A stretch of DNA of 14,452 nt from Chloroflexota bacterium (GTDB lineage: Bacteria; Chloroflexota; Limnocylindria; P2-11E), in assembly GCA_013695575.1 (NCBI GenBank), contig JACDAF010000130.1:1-14452 (forward strand). The letters are read 5' to 3'. The notes under the pieces are model-generated. The model was not told the DNA's origin. It saw nothing but the letters and a program-made list of their open reading frames with translations, and did not search any database. A program made the translations under genes and the position numbers. Of the stretch, positions 1 to 6,277 are shown piece by piece. Position 1 is the first letter of the stretch; the number at the start of each line of letters is the position of its first letter.

Positions 1-456
1 GCCGAGCTCGAGCAGGTCCGCGACGGCCTGGAGATCGGCGTCCTCGTCATGGGCTTCGACCTCGCAGAAGCGGCCGAGGCCGTCGACGCGATCGAGTGAC
101 ACATGCGCGCCGGCGACGGACCAGATCTCGGTCTCCTTCTGGTACGTCAGGTACGGCTCGAGACCGATCGTGGCGAGCAGCTCGACGAGCGGCCCGTCAC
201 CCACGGCCACGGTGAGCTCGAGCCGGCACTTGTCGAGACCACGGAGGGTCTTCTTCCCTTTGAAGGTCAGCTCGCGGCGCGACCCGATCGACCGCACGCG
301 CACATAGGTCCCCTTGCGCAGCCGTGTCGCGCGGTCGCGGAAGATGGTGTTCACTTGGATCTCACTGGCCACCAGCTCCGCCTGCGCCGCCAGGACGCTC
401 CTGAGCCGTGCCGCGTCCTCGTCCGTGATGCGGTACTTGCGCTCCCGCTCGATCAC
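1..456 (-). CDS. CYTH / triphosphate tunnel metalloenzyme family protein (partial, 3' end outside window)
   Basis: The first 152 codons are present and the reading frame is open to the left edge, so the C-terminus is missing. The protein begins VIERERKYRI, which carries the ExExK signature of CYTH domains (E3, E5, K7). Further family features are the basic strand RKGTYVRVRS (47-56), the LTFKGK strand (63-68) and the acidic strand FCEVE (130-134). CYTH proteins are beta-tunnel enzymes that bind triphosphate with divalent metal; members hydrolyse inorganic tripolyphosphate or thiamine triphosphate, or act as class IV adenylate cyclases. The GTG start at 456-454 overlaps the ppk stop as GTGA, so translation is probably coupled to ppk. 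That neighbour makes tripolyphosphate or polyphosphate the likeliest substrate class (inference). Whether a CHAD domain follows cannot be seen. The family call is firm; the substrate is not. Confidence 0.85.
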   Translation of the reverse strand, partial: MIERERKYRITDEDAARLRSVLAAQAELVASEIQVNTIFRDRATRLRKGTYVRVRSIGSRRELTFKGKKTLRGLDKCRLELTVAVGDGPLVELLATIGLEPYLTYQKETEIWSVAGAHVSLDRVDGLGRFCEVEAHDEDADLQAVADLLELG

Positions 457-2537
457 TCCGCCAGCATGCCCCAGGGGTCGCGCAGGAGCACCTCGTGCGT
501 GCCGCGCGCGGGGCCGGGACCCGGCGTCCGCTGCGTCCAGGTCCCGTCGGCGGCCAGGTCCCAGGCCTGCCGGTCGTCGGCGAGCCAGGTCCGGACGAGC
601 GAATGGAGCCGTGGGTGGAGCGAGGCGTCCTGGATCGGAAGAACGGCCTCGACCCGCCGGTCGAGGTTCCGCTGCATGAGGTCAGCGGAGCCGATGTAGA
701 ACTCCTCGCGTCCGTCGTTGTGGAAGTACCAAAGCCGGGAGTGCTCGAGGAACCGCCCGACGATGCTGCTCACGCGGATCCGTTCGCTGACCGTCTCGAC
801 ACCCGGCCGCAATGAGCAGATGCCGCGCACGATAAGGTCGATGTCGACTCCGCCCTGCGAAGCGATGTACATGGCCTCGATGATCTGCGGATCGGCCAGG
901 GCATTCACCTTCATGACGATGCGGCCGCGCCGCCCTGACCGGGCGATCAGCGTCTCGCGGTCGATGAGCGCGATGATCTGGTCGCGCAGCGCGCCGGGCG
1001 CGACGAGCATGCTGCGGTACTGCCGCTGGCCGGAGACGCCGGTGAGCGAGTTGAAGAGGTCGCTCGCGTCTGCGCCGACCGTCGCATCGCAGGTGAAGAG
1101 GCCGATATCCGTGTACAGGCGTGAGCGCCGGGAGTCGTAGTTGCCCGTCCCGAGGTGGACGTAGCGTTTGATCCCGCCCGCCTCGCGCCGTACGACGAGC
1201 GCGGCCTTCGTGTGCGTCTTCAGCTGCGCGTCCCCGTATGAGACGTGGACCCCGTACGCCTCCAGCATCCGGGCCCAGCCGATGTTGTTCTCCTCGTCGA
1301 ACCGCGCCTTGAGCTCGACGATGACCGCGACCTGCTTGCCGCGCTGCGCCGCCTCGGTGAGCGCGCGGACGATCGCGGTATCGCCCGACGTCCGGTACAG
1401 CGTCGTCTTGATGGCGAGCACGTCCGGATCGGTCGCGGCGGCGTCGAAGAATCGCTCTACGCTCGCCGTGAAGGAGTCGAAGGGATGGTGGACCAGCACG
1501 TCACCATCGCTGATCGCGTCGAAGATGGAGCGCATTTCATCCCCGAGCTCCGGCGGTACCCGCGGCGAGTGCGGTGGGTAGCGCAGCTTCGGGCGGTCCC
1601 AGTCAGCGAACGAGTAGAGGTCGCCGAGATCGAGCAGCCGGCCGGAAGGGTGGACAGCGGGCTCCGCGAGATCGGCCGTGTCGCCGCGGCGGTCCTGGTT
1701 CAGCTCGTCGAGGAGCAGGCGTTGCAGATGCTCGGGCATGTCGTCCTGGATCTCCAGACGGACCACCTCGCCGAAGCGGCGCCGGAAGACCTCCTCCTGC
1801 ATCGCCTCGAGCAGATCCTCCGGCTCCTCGACGGTGGCGAGATCGATGTCCGAGTACCGCGTGACGCGGAATGACCACCAGCCGAGGATCGACATACCCG
1901 GGAACAGCACGCCGAGGTGCCGGCCGATCACCTGCTCGACGGGTATGACCTCGGAGCCATCCCCGACGGGGATCCAGCGCGGGATGCTCTTCGGGACCTT
2001 CACACGCGCGAAGTGCGGCGTGCCGCGAACCGGGTCGCGCAGCTCGACCGCGAGCGAGAGCGACAGGTTCGAGATATAGGGGAATGGGTGGGATGGGTCC
2101 ACAGCGAGCGGCGTGAGGACGGGGAAGATCGCCGAATCGAACAGGTCGTCCACAGCGGCCCAGTGGTCCCCTCGCACGTCCGACGCGCCCAGGACACGCG
2201 ACCCCTGGTCCGCGAGCGCCGGCAGCAGCTCCTCCTCGAGACAGGCGATCTGCCGCCTGACCATGTCGCGGACGCGCGCGTCGATGAGCTCCACCTGCTC
2301 CCGCGCGGTCATGCCGTCCGTGGATACCCGGCCCACATGGGCCGCCATCTGCCGCCGCAGTCCGGCGACGCGCACCATGTAGAACTCGTCCAGGTTGGAG
2401 CTGAGGATCGCGATGAACCGCAGCCGCTCGAGCAGCGGCGTCCGCTCATCCGTGGCCTCGTGGAGCACACGCTCGTTGAAGTCGAGCCAGCTGAGCTCAC
2501 GATTGAGGAAGAGGGAGTTGGTCGCGGTCAGCGTCAC
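453..2537 (-). CDS. ppk: Polyphosphate kinase 1 (PPK1)
   Basis: PPK1 reversibly transfers the gamma phosphate of ATP to a growing polyphosphate chain through a phosphohistidine. From the chosen GTG start the protein has 694 residues, close to E. coli PPK (688). The N-terminal hallmark FLNRELSWLDFNERVLHEA lies at 10-28. The two C-terminal phospholipase-D-like domains carry the expected histidines: H442 in LKTHTK (counterpart of the autophosphorylated E. coli H435) and H599 in LEHSRL (counterpart of H592). HLGTGNY (461-467) and YIGSADLMQRNLDRR (614-628) are also typical. I chose the GTG at 2537 because GAGGGG (2544-2549) lies six bases upstream and the conserved N-terminus follows directly. A GTG at 2585 would add 16 residues that do not resemble the family. 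The stop overlaps the downstream CYTH gene. All catalytic motifs look intact. Confidence 0.97.
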   Translation of the reverse strand: MTLTATNSLFLNRELSWLDFNERVLHEATDERTPLLERLRFIAILSSNLDEFYMVRVAGLRRQMAAHVGRVSTDGMTAREQVELIDARVRDMVRRQIACLEEELLPALADQGSRVLGASDVRGDHWAAVDDLFDSAIFPVLTPLAVDPSHPFPYISNLSLSLAVELRDPVRGTPHFARVKVPKSIPRWIPVGDGSEVIPVEQVIGRHLGVLFPGMSILGWWSFRVTRYSDIDLATVEEPEDLLEAMQEEVFRRRFGEVVRLEIQDDMPEHLQRLLLDELNQDRRGDTADLAEPAVHPSGRLLDLGDLYSFADWDRPKLRYPPHSPRVPPELGDEMRSIFDAISDGDVLVHHPFDSFTASVERFFDAAATDPDVLAIKTTLYRTSGDTAIVRALTEAAQRGKQVAVIVELKARFDEENNIGWARMLEAYGVHVSYGDAQLKTHTKAALVVRREAGGIKRYVHLGTGNYDSRRSRLYTDIGLFTCDATVGADASDLFNSLTGVSGQRQYRSMLVAPGALRDQIIALIDRETLIARSGRRGRIVMKVNALADPQIIEAMYIASQGGVDIDLIVRGICSLRPGVETVSERIRVSSIVGRFLEHSRLWYFHNDGREEFYIGSADLMQRNLDRRVEAVLPIQDASLHPRLHSLVRTWLADDRQAWDLAADGTWTQRTPGPGPARGTHEVLLRDPWGMLAE

Positions 2538-2605
2538 GGATGGCCCCTCAGCGCGATGGATCGAGTATCTCCGGACGAGCCGCACTCGAACGTGTCCATC
2601 GCCAT
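2534..2605 (-). CDS. Possible 23-codon upstream ORF ending on the ppk start
   Basis: A short frame reads MAMDTFECGSSGDTRSIALR plus GHP, then a TGA that overlaps the ppk GTG start in a GTGA. It has two in-frame ATGs (2605 and 2599), with TAGCAT (2604-2609) overlapping the first. The stop/start overlap would allow translational coupling into ppk. The peptide matches nothing I recognise and has no visible Shine-Dalgarno, so it may be chance. The rest of the roughly 210 bases between ppk and the next small ORF holds nothing else I can name. Confidence 0.2.
   Translation of the reverse strand: MAMDTFECGSSGDTRSIALRGHP
2544..2549 (-). promoter_or_regulatory. Ribosome binding site deciding the ppk start
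   Basis: GAGGGG on the minus strand lies six bases before the GTG at 2537. This favours that codon over the in-frame GTG at 2585. Confidence 0.5.
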
Positions 2606-2747
2606 GCTAACGCGATGCTCACCTGGGCTTCACCGTCCGCTCACAGTGACACGCGGCCGCGCCCGAAGCGCCGCCCGGCTGCCTACTACGTAGCCGCAAG
2701 GCGCAGTAGCAGGACGGTCACGGCACGCGAAGCGGCGCTGGGACCAC

Positions 2748-2909
2748 CTACTCGTGCGTCCGGTCGGTGTCGGCGTCGGCCCGGCGCTGACGCCCGGCGG
2801 TGGTCGTGACCGATGGTCGCAGCAGCATGATCCCGGCGAGGCTGATCGCCACACCCACGAGGCCTATGCCGAGGCTTGTGAGATCCAACGCGCCCAGCGG
2901 GACCGACAT
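2748..2909 (-). CDS. Possible small single-pass membrane protein (53 aa)
   Basis: This short minus-strand frame starts at an ATG preceded by GGGAGGAG. The peptide has one hydrophobic segment, roughly residues 8-30 (LDLTSLGIGLVGVAISLAGI and onwards), followed by a charged tail rich in Arg and Asp that ends DTDRTHE. That is the layout of a small bitopic membrane protein with its charged C-terminus in the cytoplasm. The purine-rich ribosome-binding sequence ends only two bases before ATG, closer than usual, which weakens the case. It is divergent from the glycosyltransferase and about 210 bases upstream of ppk. I do not recognise a family and assign no function. Confidence 0.4.
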   Translation of the reverse strand: MSVPLGALDLTSLGIGLVGVAISLAGIMLLRPSVTTTAGRQRRADADTDRTHE

Positions 2910-3003
2910 CTCCTCCCGGATGGTCAGCTGCGCCCGTGAACATGCCGGATGCGTGCGGTGAGGAGTCGGTGTGCCGGAGCGGCGACCGCCGGGACGGGTC
3001 GGC

Positions 3004-3009
3004 TAGTCT
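3004..3009 (+). promoter_or_regulatory. Putative -10 box of a leaderless glycosyltransferase transcript
   Basis: TAGTCT ends six bases before the ATG at 3016, so transcription would begin at or next to the start codon. No Shine-Dalgarno is visible before this ATG and no clear -35 is seen. A similar TAGACT sits just upstream of the gene at 8343. Confidence 0.5.
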
Positions 3010-3015
3010 CCCGGG

Positions 3016-3732
3016 ATGCCCGACCGCCTGCCGGCGCTCAGCTTCTTCTTCCCCGCGTACAACGAGGAGGAGAACGTCGAAGCGGTCGTTGCCGAGGCGC
3101 TCGCGACCCTCCCGCGGTTCGCCGACCGCTTCGAGATCGTCGTCGTCGACGACGGCAGCCGCGACCGCACTCCGGAGCTCGCAGACGCGCTGGCTGCAGC
3201 GGATCCGCGCGTGCGCGTCATCCACCACAGCCCGAACCGCGGGTACGGCGGCGCGGTCCGTTCGGGCCTCGCGAGCGCGCGCATGCCGTTCGTGTTCTTC
3301 ACCGATGGCGACAGGCAGTTCCGGCTCGACGATCTGGGGCTTCTCATCTCGCGGATCGACGATGCCGACGCCGTCGTCGGCTACCGCATCAAGCGGAGCG
3401 ACCCGAGGGCACGCCTCGTCATCGCCTGGGTGTACAAGCACGTCCTCCGCACGGTCTTCGGCGCGGGCTTCCGCGACGTCGACTGCGCGTTCAAGCTGAT
3501 CCGGACCGAGCTCTTCCGGCGTGTGCCGCTCTCGCGCGTCCGGTCCGACGGTGCGTTCTTCTCCGCCGAGCTGCTGCTCACGCTGCGGGCGGCCGGCGCG
3601 CGGATCCGGCAGGTGGGGGTGCCGCACTACCCTCGCGTGGCGGGCATCGCAGCGGGCGCCGCGCCGCGGGTCGTCGCCAGGACGCTGCGCGACCTCATAC
3701 TCCTGCGCGCGCGACTCTGGATCTCGCGGTAG
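3016..3732 (+). CDS. GT2 family glycosyltransferase (dolichyl/polyprenyl-phosphate sugar transferase-like)
   Basis: This 238-residue protein is a GT-A fold family 2 glycosyltransferase. The N-terminus LSFFFPAYNEEENVEAVV (8-25) is the usual nucleotide-sugar binding strand and helix, followed by EIVVVDDGSRDRT (40-52), NRGYGGAVRSGL (74-85) and the metal-binding FTDGDRQF (95-102, a DxD-type motif). DVDCAFKLIRTELF near 155-168 matches the acceptor-side motif of DPM1-like enzymes. No C-terminal membrane helices are present, unlike GtrB-type enzymes, so it is a soluble or peripheral form that probably transfers a sugar from a nucleotide donor to polyprenyl phosphate at the membrane. It stands alone on the plus strand, convergent with lysA, and seems to have its own promoter. 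Sugar and acceptor cannot be told from sequence. Confidence 0.9.
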   Translation: MPDRLPALSFFFPAYNEEENVEAVVAEALATLPRFADRFEIVVVDDGSRDRTPELADALAAADPRVRVIHHSPNRGYGGAVRSGLASARMPFVFFTDGDRQFRLDDLGLLISRIDDADAVVGYRIKRSDPRARLVIAWVYKHVLRTVFGAGFRDVDCAFKLIRTELFRRVPLSRVRSDGAFFSAELLLTLRAAGARIRQVGVPHYPRVAGIAAGAAPRVVARTLRDLILLRARLWISR

Positions 3733-3778
3733 GCGCCGCCGTTCGCCGGATGGCCCGCGCAGCTCCCGTGCGGCAGGC

Positions 3779-5086
3779 TTAACGCCGCTCGAGTCGCCAG
3801 ATATCGGCGTGCGATTCCCGCCGGCGGATGAGTCGCGCGCGGCCACGATCGATCAGCACGACCGCCGGTCGGGTGTGGTGGTTGTAGTTCGATGCCATCG
3901 CCACGGAGTACGCGCCCGACGCCGGGATCGCGATCGTCTCACCCGGCACCGGATCGGGCAGGCGAACCTCGCGGATCAGGATGTCCCCGCTCTCGCAGTA
4001 CTTTCCCGCCACGGCGACCTCGCCTCCGGTCGCGCCCGCGCGCTCCGCGACGACTGCGTCGTAGCGCGCGTCGTAGAGCGCCGGGCGGATGTTGTCGCCC
4101 ATGCCGCCGTCGACGCTCACGAACGTGCGCACGCCCGGCACGCGCTTGGTCGCCACGACGCGGTACAGCGCGACCGCAGCCCGGCCGACGAGGGCGCGGC
4201 CCGGCTCGCAATACACCGTGGCCCGCTCGACCGTCGTCTCCGCGCGGATCGGCGCGGTCACCGCTTCCGCGTAGGCGCGCACATCGAGGACGCGATCGTC
4301 CGCGCGCAGCCGGATGCCGAGCCCCCCGCCGACCGCGACCTCACGGACCGTCACACCCGTCGCCTCACGTACGTCCCGGGCGAGCGTCGCGAGCGCGGCG
4401 CCGAGCTCGCGGTAGCGCTCCGCCTCGTGCAGCTGCGTGCCGAGGTGCGCGTGGATGCCGATCAGGCGAAGGCCACGCGTCCGGCTGATCCGTCGGGCCT
4501 GGTCGAGCGCGTCTCCCGTCGAGATCGACGCGCCGAACTTGCTGTCGAGCGTGCCGGTGCGGAGGTACGTGTGGGTGTCCACATCGATGCCTGGTGACAC
4601 CCGCAGCCACACCGAGACCGTCCCGCCTCGGCGGATGAGCGCCGCGAGGCGGTCAACCTCTTCGGCGCCATCGATGACCACACGACCGATGCCCGCCCGC
4701 AGGGCGCCGCGCAGCTCCTCGTCGGTCTTCGCGTTGCCGTGGAGCTGCATCCTCGACGGCGCGAAACCGGCGCGCTTCGCCGCGAGCAGCTCGCCGAGCG
4801 ACACGACGCTCGCGTCGGCGCGGGCGCTCGCGAGGAGTGCCGCCACGCCGAGCAACGGGCACGCCTTCATTGCGTACGAGATGCGCACCGGCCCGAGCCC
4901 GCGGAAGGCGGCCTTCTGCTCGCGGTACGCCTGCCGGACCGTTGCCGCGTCGTACACGTACAGCGGGGTGCCGTAGCGCCGGGCGAGTGCCGCCGCGTCG
5001 ATCCCGCCCAGGCGCAGCCGTCCCTTCCGATCGACCTCGGCGCCGACCGGCCAGTGGCCTGCGAGCGCGGCGACGCTATCCGACAG
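3779..5086 (-). CDS. lysA: Diaminopimelate decarboxylase (non-standard or uncertain start)
   Basis: LysA removes CO2 from meso-diaminopimelate to make L-lysine, using pyridoxal phosphate. Numbered from a CTG at 5086 (435 aa), the PLP lysine is K74 in ISYAMKAC. HGNAKTDEEL (116-125), IHAHLGTQLHE (211-221), GGGLGI (253-258), CEPGR (293-297), VDGGMGDNIRPALY (325-338), YCESGD (363-368, with the active-site cysteine of the partner subunit) and MASNYNHHTRP (397-407) follow in family order. The domain is complete: alanine-racemase-like barrel, then beta domain. No ATG, GTG or TTG lies in frame close to the expected N-terminus. Homology-like sequence seems to begin around LSDSVAALAG, so I placed the start at the CTG that overlaps the preceding stop by 11 bases. 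An in-frame GTG about 45 codons upstream would add low-complexity Ser/Arg sequence. Function is sure; the start is not. Confidence 0.95.
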   Translation of the reverse strand: MSDSVAALAGHWPVGAEVDRKGRLRLGGIDAAALARRYGTPLYVYDAATVRQAYREQKAAFRGLGPVRISYAMKACPLLGVAALLASARADASVVSLGELLAAKRAGFAPSRMQLHGNAKTDEELRGALRAGIGRVVIDGAEEVDRLAALIRRGGTVSVWLRVSPGIDVDTHTYLRTGTLDSKFGASISTGDALDQARRISRTRGLRLIGIHAHLGTQLHEAERYRELGAALATLARDVREATGVTVREVAVGGGLGIRLRADDRVLDVRAYAEAVTAPIRAETTVERATVYCEPGRALVGRAAVALYRVVATKRVPGVRTFVSVDGGMGDNIRPALYDARYDAVVAERAGATGGEVAVAGKYCESGDILIREVRLPDPVPGETIAIPASGAYSVAMASNYNHHTRPAVVLIDRGRARLIRRRESHADIWRLERR

Positions 5087-5576
5087 AGGGATCGTCGGGA
5101 AGCGTGTTGATGAACTGCTTGAAGATCGAGAGATCGTCGTCGGCGGCGCTGAGGTCGGCGTCGGGACGGAGCGCGGACCGGTCGAGGACCGCATCGGCCA
5201 CGAGAATGCGCGCGTCACAGCGGAGCGCGAGCGCGATCGCGTCGGACGCGCGCGAGTCGATCTCGACCTCGCGCTCGCCGGCCTGGATGAAGATGCTTCC
5301 GTGGAAGACCCCGTTGCCATCGCCACTCTCCACCAGATCGCGGACGACCACGCGTGTGATCTCGACGCCGAGCTTCGCGAGGATGTCGATCATGAGGTCG
5401 TGCGTGAGCGGTCGGTCCGGGTGGATACCGGCGAGCTGCGTCGCGATGCTGGCCGCCTGGTCGGCGCCGATCCAGATCGGCAGATAGCGGTCAGAGTCCT
5501 TCGGTTGGAGCATCACGACGTGCTGCCCGGTCAGGGTATGGACGCGAACGGACTCGACGACGCACTGGATGAGCAC
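5076..5576 (-). CDS. DUF151 / bifunctional nuclease (BFN) domain protein
   Basis: This 166-residue protein matches the BFN-domain family (DUF151). It begins MLIQCVVESVRVHTLTGQHV, continues with YLPIWIGADQAASIATQL (31-48) and the central GVFHGSIFIQ strand (89-98), and has the ASDAIALALR helix (109-118) typical of the family. Plant and thermophile homologues have been reported to have nuclease activity or regulatory roles; the function of most bacterial members is unproven. It starts at GTG 5576, eight bases after the rhomboid stop. CCTCC rather than a Shine-Dalgarno precedes the GTG, so translation probably relies on ribosomes finishing the upstream gene. Its end overlaps the presumed lysA start. 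The acidic C-terminal tail (about 135-166) is outside the core domain. Confidence 0.88.
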   Translation of the reverse strand: MLIQCVVESVRVHTLTGQHVVMLQPKDSDRYLPIWIGADQAASIATQLAGIHPDRPLTHDLMIDILAKLGVEITRVVVRDLVESGDGNGVFHGSIFIQAGEREVEIDSRASDAIALALRCDARILVADAVLDRSALRPDADLSAADDDLSIFKQFINTLPDDPSVG

Positions 5577-5584
5577 GGAGGAAA

Positions 5585-6277
5585 CTATCGCACGCGCGTG
5601 CGCCGGGCGGTGGGTCGGATGACCGCAAGCAGCGCGATGCCGGCGAAGAAACCGACGACGTGTGCGAAGAACGCGACCCGCGAAGCGGCCTCCACCTGGG
5701 TCATCCGGAGCTCGGCCAGACCCGAGAGGACCTGCACGACGATCCAGAGCCCGATGACGACGATCGCCGGCAGTTGGACGATCGTGATGAAGAGCCCGAG
5801 GAAGATGAGCGTCCGCACGCGCGACCCCGGGAAGAGGAACAGGTACGCGCCGAGCACGCCGGCGACGGCTCCGGACGCGCCGACCATCGGTGCCGGAGCG
5901 ATGAGGCCCTGGCCGACCGCGGCCGCGATCCCGGAGAGCGCGTAGAAGAGCAGGTACGGGGCAGAGCCCAGCCGGTCCTCGACGTTGTCACCGAAGATCC
6001 AGAGATAGAGCATGTTGCCGATCACGTGAAGCCAGCCGCCGTGCAGGAACATGTGCGTGATGAGCGGTATCACGAGCTCCGGTCGCGGGCTCCCGGAGGC
6101 GATCGCGCCGCTGAACGCGCTCCAGTCGAAGGCGTATCGCGAGTAGAGCGCCTCGAGCGCCTGCGGGTCGCGAGTGAGGCTCCACGTGTACAGCCACACC
6201 GCGAGATTCAGCAGCAGGAGGATGCGGTTCACGACCGGCGTACGCCCGGGCGGGTTCGAGTCGGAGAGCGGGATCAC
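5585..6277 (-). CDS. Rhomboid family intramembrane serine protease
   Basis: This 230-residue polytopic membrane protein carries the full rhomboid active site. The nucleophile is S135 in GASGA, and the partner is H206 in the last helix (FFAHVVGF). H79, H84 and N88 sit in HGGWLHVIGN with the same spacing as H145/H150/N154 of GlpG. About six hydrophobic helices can be seen, from 15-33 to 202-220. Rhomboids cut membrane proteins within or near their transmembrane segments. The GTG start overlaps the stop of the upstream PP2C-like/propeller gene as GTGA, implying coupled translation. This makes the single-span upstream protein a tempting substrate or partner (inference only). The C-terminus is a short basic tail. 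Confidence 0.93.
   Translation of the reverse strand: MIPLSDSNPPGRTPVVNRILLLLNLAVWLYTWSLTRDPQALEALYSRYAFDWSAFSGAIASGSPRPELVIPLITHMFLHGGWLHVIGNMLYLWIFGDNVEDRLGSAPYLLFYALSGIAAAVGQGLIAPAPMVGASGAVAGVLGAYLFLFPGSRVRTLIFLGLFITIVQLPAIVVIGLWIVVQVLSGLAELRMTQVEAASRVAFFAHVVGFFAGIALLAVIRPTARRTRVR

Noticed and set aside
3755..3773. Possible terminator hairpin between the convergent glycosyltransferase and lysA genes
   Set aside because: The stem is only 6 bp with a G-T pair, the loop is seven bases and there is no T-run on either strand.
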